In this document: positions 1 through 8,098 of the stretch, one piece after another
Position numbering within the stretch: the first letter of the stretch is position 1
Layout: each line of letters begins with the position of its first letter
DNA from: Novosphingobium kaempferiae
GTDB taxonomy: Bacteria > Pseudomonadota > Alphaproteobacteria > Sphingomonadales > Sphingomonadaceae
Direction of reading: 5' to 3'
NCBI RefSeq assembly: GCF_021227995.1
Contig: NZ_CP089301.1
Location: forward strand, 5,394,001-5,458,000
Length of the DNA: 64,000 nt
The notes under the pieces: model-generated
Told to the model about the DNA's origin: nothing
Databases searched by the model: none
Seen by the model: only the letters and a program-made list of their open reading frames with translations
Translations under genes and position numbers: made by a program

Positions 1-86
1 CGACGTTCATGCTCGCCTATCTCTTCGGCCTCGCCTACATCGCCGCCGGTGCGACGTACTGGATCGCGATCGCGGCGGGGCTCTGA
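1..86 (+). CDS. C-terminal tail of a membrane protein, possibly FeoB
   Basis: The frame beginning at base 3 is open from the window edge to a TGA at 84-86. It encodes about 27 residues of a hydrophobic helix (ending YWIAIAAGL). Only the last transmembrane segment is visible, so the family cannot be proved. A C-terminal helix of this kind fits the FeoB ferrous iron transporter of Sphingomonadales, which I recall near ssb in related genomes; that identification is an inference. The start and nearly all of the gene lie outside the window. Confidence 0.4.
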   Translation, partial: TFMLAYLFGLAYIAAGATYWIAIAAGL

Positions 87-107
87 CACGCCGGTCCTTC
101 CCTATCT

Positions 108-178
108 CGTCATTGCGAGCGTAGCGAAGCAATCTAAGGCCTGCGACGCTGGATTGCTTCGCTACGCTCGCAATGACG
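108..178. repeat. Dispersed palindromic repeat, copy 1
   Basis: Inverted arms of about 27 bases (CGTCATTGCGAGCGTAGCGA... and its reverse complement) flank a short unique spacer. The same arms recur at 5362, 6101, 22817, 29348 and 35333. This is a REP-like intergenic element; the full hairpin sits between the upstream membrane-protein gene and ssb. Confidence 0.9.
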
Positions 179-273
179 GTTAGAATTGTCGAAAAGGCGG
201 TCAGCCGGACTCGCATCCAGCGCCGCGCTTAGGCTAACCCGGACGCCGAAATTCGAAGGAAAGCGATTCCCGC

Positions 274-870
274 ATGGCAGGCAGCGTCAACAAGGTCATC
301 ATCGTCGGCAACCTGGGGGCCGACCCCGAGGTCAAGTCGTTCCAGAACGGCGGCCGCATCGCCAACCTGCGCATCGCGACATCGGAAAGCTGGAAGGACC
401 GCGCCACCGGCGAGCGCAAGGAACGGACCGAGTGGCACTCGGTCGTGCTCCAGTCCGACGGCCTCGTCGGCGTGGCCGAGCGCTTCCTGCGCAAGGGTTC
501 CAAGGTCTACATCGAAGGCCAGTTGCGCACCCGCAAGTGGCAGGACCAGAACGGCAACGACCGCTACACCACCGAAGTCTCGGTCGGCGGCGTCGGCGGC
601 GTGCTGACCATGCTCGACGGCGCGCCGGGTGGCGGCGGTGGTGGCCAGCGCAGCGGCGGTGGCGGCTGGAACGAGGGTGGTTCCTCGGGAGGCGGCTTCG
701 GCGGTGGTCAGCGCTCCGGCGGCGGTTCGCGCGGCGGTGATGAATGGGGCGGCGGCTCCTCGTCCGGCGGCAGCGAATGGGGCCGCACCGGCGGCTCATC
801 CTCGGGCAGCTCTTCCGGCGGTTCGGGCGGCGGCTACGGCGACGATCTGGACGACGACATCCCGTTCTGA
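274..870 (+). CDS. ssb: Single-stranded DNA-binding protein
   Basis: 198 aa. The N-terminal OB fold (about residues 1-112) has the usual SSB pattern: [15 protein letters not shown] near the start, WHSVV in the middle, and [11 protein letters not shown] leading to a final strand. A low-complexity Gly/Ser/Trp-rich linker (about 118-185) follows. The protein ends in the acidic tip DDLDDDIPF, which in this family docks partner proteins such as exonuclease I, PriA and RecO. It binds ssDNA in replication, repair and recombination. The ATG at 274 begins the conserved MAGSVNKV start. The gene stands alone, followed by a hairpin at 893-914. Confidence 0.98.
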   Translation: MAGSVNKVIIVGNLGADPEVKSFQNGGRIANLRIATSESWKDRATGERKERTEWHSVVLQSDGLVGVAERFLRKGSKVYIEGQLRTRKWQDQNGNDRYTTEVSVGGVGGVLTMLDGAPGGGGGGQRSGGGGWNEGGSSGGGFGGGQRSGGGSRGGDEWGGGSSSGGSEWGRTGGSSSGSSSGGSGGGYGDDLDDDIPF

Positions 871-892
871 GCGCGCCGCGCCCCCTGATACT

Positions 893-914
893 CTGAGCGC
901 CTTCGGGCGCTCAG
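893..914. terminator. Stem-loop between convergent ssb and yceD genes
   Basis: A perfect 9-bp stem (CTGAGCGCC / GGCGCTCAG) is closed by a TTCG tetraloop. It lies between the ssb stop and the end of the convergent yceD-like gene, whose stop codon (911-913) lies inside the right arm. There is no long T run on either side, so rho-independent termination is plausible rather than certain. Confidence 0.6.
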
Positions 915-1438
915 TCCTTCCCCAGCTTCAATCCCTTGAGCGCGGCGAACGGCCCCTGATCCTCAGGCGCACCGATGCCCGCCGCCTTCCGGGCCGCTTC
1001 GGCATCGGGCCCCGTCAGGAACGGGTCGATTGCCAGCGCCAGGCTCTGCGCCACCGCTTCGCCAAGGTCGAAGTGCGTGCCTTCGTACTCGATCTCGTCC
1101 AGCTCGTCGGCGGTCAGCTCGATCTCTTCATCGGGCGCATAGGCGGTGCTCTGCGGTACGAAGCGGACGTAGACCGGCTCGTCGATCGATACCGGGATAT
1201 CCTCCGCCGACACCGCGCAGGGCTGCACGATCTCGGCCTTGAGGGTGCCCCGCGCCTCCACCTGGAAGCCGTCCGCCCGGTCCTTCGTCGTCAGGTCCAG
1301 TTCGGCGGAGAGCGTGTCGATCCGCACCAGCCCGAAACGCGCTGCCAGCGCCGCGCGCTCCGCCTCGTTAGGGGTGAGGGAGACATGCTTGCCCTCGACC
1401 TGGCGGACATCGAGCAGGCGGGAAAATTCAGGGTTCAT
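911..1438 (-). CDS. YceD/DUF177 family protein
   Basis: 175 aa. A Cys-containing core (VQPCAVSAEDIPVSIDEP) and the acidic stretch ELTADELDEIEYEG are typical of DUF177/YceD, the large ribosomal RNA subunit accumulation protein. In E. coli the homologue is linked to 23S rRNA accumulation; the molecular role is not fully defined. The ATG at 1438 overlaps the upstream gene's stop (ATGA), so the two are probably translationally coupled. In many bacteria yceD precedes rpmF-plsX-fabH; here it follows a bc1-complex chaperone gene instead. Confidence 0.88.
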   Translation of the reverse strand: MNPEFSRLLDVRQVEGKHVSLTPNEAERAALAARFGLVRIDTLSAELDLTTKDRADGFQVEARGTLKAEIVQPCAVSAEDIPVSIDEPVYVRFVPQSTAYAPDEEIELTADELDEIEYEGTHFDLGEAVAQSLALAIDPFLTGPDAEAARKAAGIGAPEDQGPFAALKGLKLGKD

Positions 1439-1962
1439 CGTTCGATCCTGGCAGAAAGCAGTTCTTCGTTGGAAAGCGCATCGACCTGCGCATGAAGCGT
1501 GCGCACGCGAGCCGCGAGGCGGGCGGTGTCGGCCCCTTCGACCAGCGTGACGTTGCGCTCCAGCGCCGCCGCCAGCGCCGCGTCGTCGCCTGCCAGCCCT
1601 TCGCGCAGAGCGCCGATCCTGCCACCGAGCACGCTCATGAGCTTGCCCATCCGCTTGCCGACGACGAGATCCCCCACGCCCGACTGGCGCAGTTGCCCGT
1701 CCATGTCGTCCACGAACAGCTCGGTCAGCCGCACCGAGGGATTTATGAGCGTGTCGTCCACGGCCTTGTCGCGCTCGACGCGCAGCATGACCACTGCCAT
1801 CACCAGCGTCACCGCGTCGAAGCGGCCAGGGACGGTGTCGGCGACGCCGCATTCGGCATACCATGGCTTCTCGCGCGCGATCTCCACCACGCGATGCCAG
1901 AGCGGCCGCACGGCATCGCGGGAATCTGTGCCTTTGCCGAGGAGGCGGGAAATCAGGGACAC
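1435..1962 (-). CDS. Ubiquinol-cytochrome c chaperone family protein
   Basis: About 175 aa from a GTG at 1962. The sequence WHRVVEIAREKPWYAECGV, then VTLVMAVVMLR and LFVDDMDGQLRQSGVGD, is the pattern of the CBP3/UQCC1 chaperone domain. In mitochondria and alphaproteobacteria this family assists assembly of cytochrome b into the bc1 complex. The open frame continues upstream to 2106, but that part is Arg/Pro-rich and unlike the family, and it covers the promoter region of bamE. An AGAAAGG stretch lies upstream of the chosen GTG, with somewhat long spacing. The stop overlaps the yceD start. Confidence 0.85.
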   Translation of the reverse strand: MSLISRLLGKGTDSRDAVRPLWHRVVEIAREKPWYAECGVADTVPGRFDAVTLVMAVVMLRVERDKAVDDTLINPSVRLTELFVDDMDGQLRQSGVGDLVVGKRMGKLMSVLGGRIGALREGLAGDDAALAAALERNVTLVEGADTARLAARVRTLHAQVDALSNEELLSARIER

Positions 1963-2144
1963 TATGGCGGCAAACCTTTCTACGAGGGTATCCTTAAGGA
2001 ATCCGTTCAGGGGCAATTCAAGCGGCACACCGCAACGCCCATTGCGCGGGCGCTTGTGGGGCCGTAAGGCCATCCGGCGATATATGGGTATGGACGTGGC
2101 TGGCAATGGCCGTTGCTTCCGTTCCTGCGGTTTGGAGTGTTGAA

Positions 2145-2633
2145 ATGCGCAAGGTGGGTCTCAAGGTCGCGGCAGCAGGCTTCGCGCTGGCAGTGGCGAC
2201 TCTGGTCGGCGGCTGCTCGTCGATCCGCGACCATCGCGGTTACCTGATCGACCAGGCGCTGCTCGATTCGGTCCAGCCCGGCATCGACAACCGCATGTCG
2301 GTGGAAAAGACGCTGGGCCGCCCGACCTTCGAAAGCCAGTTCGGCCAGAAGGACTGGTACTACGTCTCGCAGACCGTGAAGGCCCCGCCCTTCCGCAAGC
2401 CCCGCACGGACGAGCAGACGATCCTGCGCGTGCGCTTCGATGCGGCCAACAACGTGGTCGGCGTCGACAAGCGCGGCATCGAGCAGGTGGCGCGGATCGA
2501 TCCGGACGGCCACAGCACCCCGACGCTGGGTCGCAAGCGCGGCCTGCTCGAAGACCTGTTCGGCAACATCGGCGCTGTGGGCGCTGGCGGCATGGGCCAG
2601 GCTCCGACCGGCCCGGGTCCGAACGGCAGCTGA
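2145..2633 (+). CDS. bamE: Outer membrane assembly lipoprotein BamE/SmpA family
   Basis: 162 aa. The N terminus has a lipoprotein signal with lipobox LVGGC at about residues 21-25. The mature part contains the BamE fold signature: VQPGIDNRMSVEKTLGRPTF, then DWYYVSQ and a final LRVRFD strand. BamE stabilises the BAM complex that inserts beta-barrel proteins in the outer membrane. The ATG at 2145 starts the signal peptide; an earlier in-frame ATG at 2106 would add a non-signal extension. The gene diverges from the bc1 chaperone. A Gly/Pro-rich C-terminal tail (about 140-162) looks disordered. Confidence 0.92.
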   Translation: MRKVGLKVAAAGFALAVATLVGGCSSIRDHRGYLIDQALLDSVQPGIDNRMSVEKTLGRPTFESQFGQKDWYYVSQTVKAPPFRKPRTDEQTILRVRFDAANNVVGVDKRGIEQVARIDPDGHSTPTLGRKRGLLEDLFGNIGAVGAGGMGQAPTGPGPNGS

Positions 2634-2675
2634 TCGGTTCTTGAACCGCGCGGACAGCGGCATATATCCGCGCTC

Positions 2676-3266
2676 ATGAACAACGACGGGGCGAGCCACG
2701 GCCTTATCCAGTGGCACGGAACGACCATCATCGGCGTGCGAAAGGGCGGCAAGACCGTCATCGCCGGTGACGGCCAGGTTTCCATGGGCAATACGGTGAT
2801 GAAGCCGAACGCCCGCAAGGTCCGGCGCATCGGTGAGGGCGGCAAGGTCATCGCCGGCTTCGCGGGCGCAACGGCTGATGCCTTCACCCTCTTCGAGCGG
2901 CTCGAACGCAAGCTGGAGCAGTATCGGGGCCAGCTGATGCGCGCGGCCGTCGAACTCGCCAAGGACTGGCGCACTGACAAGTACCTGCGTAATCTCGAAG
3001 CGCTGATGATCGTGGCCGATGCGGACACGCTGCTGGTGCTGACCGGCAACGGCGACGTGCTGGAGCCCGAGGGCGCTGCAGCCGGATCATCAGGCGGCGA
3101 CAGCCAGATCACGGCTATCGGCTCGGGCGGCAACTACGCCCTCGCCGCAGCCCGCGCGATCGACGCTTATGAAAGCGACGCCGAAACCATCGCGCGCAAG
3201 GCCATGCAGGTCGCCGCCGACATCTGCGTATTCACCAACGACCGCGTGACGGTCGAGACCGTCTGA
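2676..3266 (+). CDS. hslV: ATP-dependent protease subunit HslV
   Basis: 196 aa, a proteasome-beta-like threonine protease. The catalytic Thr follows the propeptide in WHGTTI (about residue 16), and [14 protein letters not shown] and [18 protein letters not shown] are family motifs. HslV forms the double-hexamer chamber activated by HslU. Compared with E. coli HslV, the segment between GDVLEPE and AIGSGG carries about ten extra residues ([12 protein letters not shown]). The stop is 11 nt before the hslU start, so the two form an operon. Confidence 0.98.
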   Translation: MNNDGASHGLIQWHGTTIIGVRKGGKTVIAGDGQVSMGNTVMKPNARKVRRIGEGGKVIAGFAGATADAFTLFERLERKLEQYRGQLMRAAVELAKDWRTDKYLRNLEALMIVADADTLLVLTGNGDVLEPEGAAAGSSGGDSQITAIGSGGNYALAAARAIDAYESDAETIARKAMQVAADICVFTNDRVTVETV

Positions 3267-3277
3267 CCGGAACACAT

Positions 3278-4576
3278 ATGAACGACAACCTGACCCCCAA
3301 GGCGATCGTCGCCGCCCTCGACGCGCACATCGTCGGCCAGACGGACGCCAAGAAGGCCGTGGCCGTGGCGCTGCGCAACCGCTGGCGCCGCCAGCGCCTC
3401 GACGCCGACCTGCGTGACGAGGTGACGCCCAAGAACATCCTGATGATCGGGCCGACGGGCTGCGGCAAGACCGAGATCAGCCGCCGTCTGGCCAAGCTGG
3501 CCGATGCGCCCTTCGTGAAGGTGGAAGCCACCAAGTTCACCGAAGTGGGCTATGTCGGCCGCGACGTCGAGCAGATCGCCCGCGATCTGGTCGAGGAAGC
3601 GATCCGGCTGGAGAAGGACCGCCGCCGCGAGTCGGTGCGCGAGGCCGCTAGCAAGGCGGCGATGGATCGCCTGCTCAACGCCCTGGTGGGCGAGGGCGCC
3701 TCGGAAGCGACGCGCGCGGCCTTCCACCAGCGCATCACCGAGAACGCCATGAACGAGACCGAGGTGGAGATCGAGGTGGAGGACAGCCCCTCCGGCCCGA
3801 TGGAGATCCCGGGCATGGGCGGTTCGGTCGGCATGATCAACCTCGGCGACATCATGGGCAAGCTCGGCGGGCAGCGCATGAAGCGCCGCAAGATGAAGGT
3901 GCCCGACGCCTGGGACAAGCTGGTCGACGAGGAGTCGGAAAAGCGCATGGACCAGGACGATGTCGCCCGCGTCGCGCTGGCCAATGCGGAGCACAACGGC
4001 ATCGTCTTCCTTGACGAGATCGACAAGATCGCGGTGTCGGACGTGCGCGGCGGCTCGGTGTCCCGCGAGGGCGTGCAGCGCGACCTGCTGCCGCTGATCG
4101 AGGGTACGACGGTCGCCACCAAGTACGGTCCGATGAAGACGGACCATGTCCTGTTCATCGCCAGCGGCGCCTTCCACGTCGCCAAGCCGAGTGACATGCT
4201 GCCCGAACTTCAGGGCCGCCTGCCGATCCGCGTCGAGCTGAAGGCGCTGACCGAGGAGGATTTCGTGCGCATCCTGTCGGAGACGCGCGCCAACCTCATC
4301 GCCCAGTACAAGGCGCTGCTCGGCACCGAGCAGGTCACGGTCGAGGTCACGTCGGACGCCATCGGGGAGATCGCCCGCATCGCCGCGCTGGTGAACGAGA
4401 CGGTCGAGAACATCGGCGCCCGCCGCCTGCAGACGGTGATGGAAAAGCTGCTCGAGGAACTCAGCTTCGAGGCCGAGGACCGCAAGGGCGAGACGGTGAC
4501 CATCGACGAGGCCTACGTGCGCACCAAGCTCGAAGGGTTGGCGGGCAACGCGGATCTGTCGAAGTATATCCTCTGA
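3278..4576 (+). CDS. hslU: ATP-dependent protease ATPase subunit HslU
   Basis: 432 aa AAA+ unfoldase (ClpY). Walker A is [13 protein letters not shown] (about residues 57-70), Walker B is [11 protein letters not shown] (about 245-255), and the sensor/arginine region is present. The intermediate (I) domain lies between about residues 105 and 230. The C terminus ends SKYIL, the tail that inserts between HslV subunits to activate them. It lies directly downstream of hslV and is followed by a strong terminator. Length is normal for the family. Confidence 0.98.
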   Translation: MNDNLTPKAIVAALDAHIVGQTDAKKAVAVALRNRWRRQRLDADLRDEVTPKNILMIGPTGCGKTEISRRLAKLADAPFVKVEATKFTEVGYVGRDVEQIARDLVEEAIRLEKDRRRESVREAASKAAMDRLLNALVGEGASEATRAAFHQRITENAMNETEVEIEVEDSPSGPMEIPGMGGSVGMINLGDIMGKLGGQRMKRRKMKVPDAWDKLVDEESEKRMDQDDVARVALANAEHNGIVFLDEIDKIAVSDVRGGSVSREGVQRDLLPLIEGTTVATKYGPMKTDHVLFIASGAFHVAKPSDMLPELQGRLPIRVELKALTEEDFVRILSETRANLIAQYKALLGTEQVTVEVTSDAIGEIARIAALVNETVENIGARRLQTVMEKLLEELSFEAEDRKGETVTIDEAYVRTKLEGLAGNADLSKYIL

Positions 4577-4600
4577 TCGGCGGATCGGACGGGAAACGGG

Positions 4601-4631
4601 AAGGGCGCTGACTTCGGTTCGCGCCCTTTTT
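4601..4631 (+). terminator. Rho-independent terminator of hslVU
   Basis: A GGGCGC / GCGCCC stem with flanking AA and TT bases is followed by five T residues, 25 bases after the hslU stop. The T run lies on the plus strand, so it ends the hslVU transcript. Confidence 0.85.
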
Positions 4632-4685
4632 GTTCCTTGAATGTTCCGTTGAAATGGGTAGCTTCGATGGCGAAGGAGAATCGCC

Positions 4686-5084
4686 ATGAGCCTAGAGGGT
4701 GGATGCCAGTGCGGCGCGGTGCGCTACAGTGTCCAAGGTGAACCGCAGCATGTCGCGTTGTGTCATTGCAGTGATTGCCGCAAGTCGGCGGGGGCGCCGG
4801 TGGTGGCATGGGCGGCTTTCGCGACACCGGACTTCACGCTGACGGCAGGGATGGCCACGGCGTACAACTCCAGCGGCGCGGCGTTCCGGCACTTCTGCCC
4901 GACCTGCGGAACAGGTCTCTACTACGTCAACGAGGATGTGCTCCCCGGACTGGTCGATATCCAGGTCGCCACGCTCGACGATCCAGATGCGCTGCAACCG
5001 CAGGCGCATATCCAGGTGGCGGAACGGGTTGGCTGGATGGAAACGACCGGCAGCCTGCCGGAATTCGCGCGCTATCCGGGCTAA
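4686..5084 (+). CDS. GFA family (glutathione-dependent formaldehyde-activating-like) protein
   Basis: 132 aa. The zinc-binding cysteine set of the GFA/CENP-V fold is complete: CQCGAVRY near the N terminus, CHCSDCRKSAGA (about residues 26-37), and FCPTCGTGLYY (about 72-82). Family members bind zinc through these cysteines; most, unlike characterised Gfa, have no proven substrate, so the role is left open. A good AAGGAGAA ribosome site precedes the ATG. It stands alone downstream of the hslVU terminator. Confidence 0.9.
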   Translation: MSLEGGCQCGAVRYSVQGEPQHVALCHCSDCRKSAGAPVVAWAAFATPDFTLTAGMATAYNSSGAAFRHFCPTCGTGLYYVNEDVLPGLVDIQVATLDDPDALQPQAHIQVAERVGWMETTGSLPEFARYPG

Positions 5085-5138
5085 GGGGCTTGCCAGCTTC
5101 TAAGGAGCGGCTAGGCATTTCTCCTCGCTTGGAGAGAG

Positions 5139-5348
5139 ATGCCGAAGATGTACCAGACGCCTGAAGATCGCCCCGTGTATCGCCTGCTCACCGGTGCGGA
5201 CGACCGCGCCTTCTGCGAGCGCGTGTCGGAGGCTCTGGCACAGGGCTGGCGGCTCTACGGTTCGCCGTCGCTGTCATGGGATACGGCGGAAAACTGCATG
5301 AAGGCGGCACAGGCCGTCGTCTGGCACGAGGCTGATGTCGTGAAGTGA
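5139..5348 (+). CDS. DUF1737 domain protein
   Basis: 69 aa. The sequence YRLLTGADDRAFCERVSEAL followed by AQGWRLYGSPSL and MKAAQAVVWHEA is the compact DUF1737 domain, of unknown function, common in proteobacteria. A GGAGAGAG ribosome site sits just before the ATG at 5139. The gene is 54 bases after the GFA gene, so they may be cotranscribed. Confidence 0.85.
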   Translation: MPKMYQTPEDRPVYRLLTGADDRAFCERVSEALAQGWRLYGSPSLSWDTAENCMKAAQAVVWHEADVVK

Positions 5349-5361
5349 TCCGGCTTCACTT

Positions 5362-5391
5362 CGTCATTGCTTCGTTACGCTCGCAATGACG
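5362..5391. repeat. Dispersed palindromic repeat, shortened copy 2
   Basis: CGTCATTGC is joined directly to TTCGTTACGCTCGCAATGACG, that is, the two outer ends of the element with the middle deleted. It lies just after the DUF1737 gene. One arm differs by a base (TTCGTTACG instead of TTCGCTACG). Confidence 0.8.
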
Positions 5392-5401
5392 AAAAGGATG
5401 C

Positions 5402-5575
5402 TCAGCGACCAGGCCGCGCTTTGTCCGCAGATATCACGGTTGTTTCAGGTTGAAGCGTTTCGGCCTGCCGGGTGTCTTCCGCCTGCGCGGGCGTGGTGGG
5501 TACGACGAGCGGGATGGCGGCCAGTGGCGCCGCCGCCAGTGCAAGTGCGCCGATGCTCGCGAAACATGGCCTCAT
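5402..5575 (-). CDS. Small predicted secreted protein (57 aa)
   Basis: An open frame runs leftward from ATG 5573-5575 to TGA 5402-5404. An AGGGAAG ribosome site is placed about 6-7 bases before the ATG. Residues 1-32 look like a signal peptide (MRPCFASIGALALAAAPLAA, then IPLVVPTTPAQA with an AQA/E cleavage site), leaving a mature peptide of only about 25 residues rich in Glu, Thr and Arg. No family was recognised. Coding is supported by the signal sequence and ribosome site only; homologues would be needed to confirm it. Confidence 0.5.
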   Translation of the reverse strand: MRPCFASIGALALAAAPLAAIPLVVPTTPAQAEDTRQAETLQPETTVISADKARPGR

Positions 5576-5756
5576 CGAATCGTCTTCCCTGTGAACCTTG
5601 CGTCGAAGAACTGACGGCTCTTCAATAGGTTCCGTGGTGTCGAGGCCATGGGTTCACCGTGATTGCGGCACGGTCCGCGGGCTTTGCGGTTGCCCGCTCC
5701 GACCATATCGCGATGCTCGGGAAACGAAATCCGCCCGACGCTTTTCGGAGAACGAC

Positions 5757-6077
5757 ATGGTCCGCAAGACGGTCGCCCCCCTGGCCTTGGCGCTCTTCGC
5801 CACACCTGCCGTGGCGCAGGACATCATCCCGCTCATCTCGCCCGGTCAGGCTGCCGAGGGCGTGTTCTACCGCTCGCGCATGGATGCCGAAGCGCGCCGC
5901 CAGCGGGAAAGGGTAGCCGATCCGGCACCGCAGGCATCCGAAGGTCGCCCCGCACCCGGCACGCCGGAATACCAGAAGCAGGCTTGTGAAAACCGTCCGA
6001 TCTATCGTCGCCAGTACGGCGAGGATCACCCGCAGGTCCAGAAGCTGGAAGAACTCTGCAAGGCGTCGGGTTATTGA
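5757..6077 (+). CDS. Small periplasmic/secreted hypothetical protein
   Basis: 106 aa. A clean signal peptide (residues 1-21, ending ATPAVAQD) precedes a basic, Gln/Arg-rich mature region with two cysteines, in QKQACENRP and EELCKASGY, which could form a disulfide. The open frame extends upstream to 5598, but GGAG before the ATG at 5757 and the signal peptide fix this start. Function unknown. The gene is flanked by copies of the dispersed palindrome. Confidence 0.75.
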   Translation: MVRKTVAPLALALFATPAVAQDIIPLISPGQAAEGVFYRSRMDAEARRQRERVADPAPQASEGRPAPGTPEYQKQACENRPIYRRQYGEDHPQVQKLEELCKASGY

Positions 6078-6100
6078 GGTCAGATTGGGGTTCCTCGTGT

Positions 6101-6175
6101 CGTCATTGCGAGCGTAGCGAAGCAATCCAGCGACACAGGCCGACCGTGGATTGCTTCGCTACACTCGCAATGACG
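6101..6175. repeat. Dispersed palindromic repeat, copy 3
   Basis: Full element: a 27-base left arm from CGTCATTGCGAGCG, a central spacer, and a right arm ending CGCAATGACG, with one substitution (TACACTCGC). It lies between convergent genes, where it could fold as a terminator-like hairpin. Confidence 0.9.
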
Positions 6176-6201
6176 ATGTAGGTAGAATCCAGCGGTACGA
6201 A

Positions 6202-8022
6202 TCACTCCGCCGCCTCGTTCATCGCCTCCGCTTCGGCCGCCTGACGCATCCACATCTCGGCATAAAGGCCGTCACGGCGCAGCAATTCGGCGTGGCTCCC
6301 GCTCTCGGCAAGCCGACCTTCGTTGAGAACCAGAATGCGGTCGGCATCGGCGATGGTGGACAGCCGGTGCGCGATCGACAGCGAAGTGCGATGTTCGGCC
6401 ACGCGATGCAGGGTAGCGAGGATGTCCTGCTCGGTCCGGGTGTCGAGCGCGCTGGTCGCTTCGTCGAGGATCAGGATCGGCGGGTTCTTGACCAGCGTGC
6501 GGGCGATGGCGACGCGCTGCTTCTCGCCGCCGGAGAGCTTGAGCCCGCGCTCGCCCACTTCGGTTTCGAAGCCCTGCGGCAGCCGGTCGACCAGTCCCAT
6601 CAGCGCCGCGCCGCGCGCCGCCGCCTCGATCTCTTCGGTCGTGGCGCCGTCGCGGCCATAGCCGATATTGTAGCCGATGGTATCGTTGAACAGCACCGAA
6701 TCCTGCGGGACGATGCCAATGGCGCCGCGCAGCGAGCCCTGCGTGACCTGCCGGATGTCCTGCCCGTCGATCAGGATGCGCCCCGAAAGCGGATCGTAGA
6801 AACGATAGAGCAACCGCGCGATGGTGGACTTGCCCGCGCCGGAGGGGCCGACGATGGCGAAGGCCTGTCCCGCCGGAACCTCAAACGACAGGCCGTGCAG
6901 GATCGTGCGGTCGGGCTCGTAGCCGAACACCACGTCGTCGAAGACGATGGAAGGCTGGCGGATGACGAGCGCCGGAGCGCCGGGGGCGTCGGGCACTTCG
7001 ACGGCGGTGTCGAGCAGGCGGAACATCTCCGCCATGTCGATCAGGCCCTGCCGGATCGTGCGATAGACCATGCCCAGCATATCGAGCGGGCGGAACAGCT
7101 GCGTCAGGTACGTCTGCACGAAGACCAGTTCGCCCGCCGTGTAGTTCCCGCGCCACCAGCCGTAGACCGTCCACGCCAGCGCGCCCGCCATCAGCAGGTT
7201 GATGACCACGCCCTGCACGATGTTCAGGAGGCCGAGCGAATTCTCGCTCTTCACGGCGGCGACGGCATAGGCGCGCGTCGCCTGCGCGTAGCGTTCCTCC
7301 TCCCGCTTTTCGGCAGAGAAGTACTTCACCGTCTCGTAGTTCAGCAGCGAATCCACCGCGCGGGCGAGCGCCTGCCCGTCGAGCCGGTTCATCTGCTCAC
7401 GCAGTTTGGTGCGCCATTCGGTGATGACGCGCGTGACCCAGATGTAGGCGGCGATGGCAACTGCGGTCGCGATCACCAGGCCGGGCCCGAAATTGACGTA
7501 GAAGATCACCGCCACCACGGCGAGCTGCAGCACCGTCGGCGCGATGTTGAACAGCATGAAGTAGAGCATCGTGTCGATGCTCTTGGTGCCGCGCTCGATC
7601 GTCTTGGTGACTTCGCCGGTGCGCCGCGCAAGGTGGAACCGCAGCGACAGGCGGTGCAACTGGCCGAACACGTTCTCCGCCAGCTGGCGCGTCGCGTCCT
7701 GCCCGACTTTCTCGAACACAATGTTGCGCAGGTTGTCGAACGCGGTCTGCGCGAGGCGCCCGGCGGAGTAGCCAAGCACCATCAGCATCGCCAGCTGCAC
7801 CAGCTTCGGACCGGTCGAACCCATGAGGTCGACCGCCCACTTCATCAGATAGGGCAGGACCAGCTGGGTCGCGGTCGAGAGCACGATGAACACGCAGGCC
7901 CACACGATCCGCCAGCGCAGCGCGGGATTGTCGCGCGGCCACAGGTAGGGAAGGAAGCGAAGCAGCGTGCGCCAGCCATCGTGGCGGGCATTCGGGTCTC
8001 TGACGGCAGTATCGGGAGGCAT
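6202..8022 (-). CDS. ABC exporter of the Atm1/heavy-metal type (ABCB family)
   Basis: 606 aa half-transporter with the membrane domain first (six predicted helices, about residues 35-310) and the nucleotide-binding domain after it. Walker A is GPSGAGKSTIARLL (about 390), the signature is LSGGEKQRVAIARTL (about 495), and LILDEATSALD is the Walker B and D-loop region. Length and motifs match alphaproteobacterial Atm1 exporters, such as the structurally known Novosphingobium aromaticivorans NaAtm1, which transports glutathione derivatives linked to iron-sulfur cluster maturation and heavy-metal tolerance. It acts as an inner-membrane homodimer. It is a single-gene unit; orthology to NaAtm1 is inferred from motifs. 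Confidence 0.92.
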   Translation of the reverse strand: MPPDTAVRDPNARHDGWRTLLRFLPYLWPRDNPALRWRIVWACVFIVLSTATQLVLPYLMKWAVDLMGSTGPKLVQLAMLMVLGYSAGRLAQTAFDNLRNIVFEKVGQDATRQLAENVFGQLHRLSLRFHLARRTGEVTKTIERGTKSIDTMLYFMLFNIAPTVLQLAVVAVIFYVNFGPGLVIATAVAIAAYIWVTRVITEWRTKLREQMNRLDGQALARAVDSLLNYETVKYFSAEKREEERYAQATRAYAVAAVKSENSLGLLNIVQGVVINLLMAGALAWTVYGWWRGNYTAGELVFVQTYLTQLFRPLDMLGMVYRTIRQGLIDMAEMFRLLDTAVEVPDAPGAPALVIRQPSIVFDDVVFGYEPDRTILHGLSFEVPAGQAFAIVGPSGAGKSTIARLLYRFYDPLSGRILIDGQDIRQVTQGSLRGAIGIVPQDSVLFNDTIGYNIGYGRDGATTEEIEAAARGAALMGLVDRLPQGFETEVGERGLKLSGGEKQRVAIARTLVKNPPILILDEATSALDTRTEQDILATLHRVAEHRTSLSIAHRLSTIADADRILVLNEGRLAESGSHAELLRRDGLYAEMWMRQAAEAEAMNEAAE

Positions 8023-8098
8023 CGGCGCTATTTAGGCAATGGCGCGCACGAAACAATCCGGCAATCGTCCCGGCAAGGCGCGAAGTCCGGGGCCGCGA

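Noticed and set aside
3167..4687. A 506-codon minus-strand open frame covering hslU
   Set aside because: It is rich in Arg, His, Leu and Asp with no motif and lies exactly opposite hslU, whose AAA+ motifs are complete. High-G+C antisense frames of this kind are common.
5386..5628. An 80-aa plus-strand frame between the DUF1737 gene and the secreted-protein gene
   Set aside because: It has no ribosome site, starts inside the repeat and has a Pro/Arg/Cys-rich sequence; the opposite strand has a better small gene.
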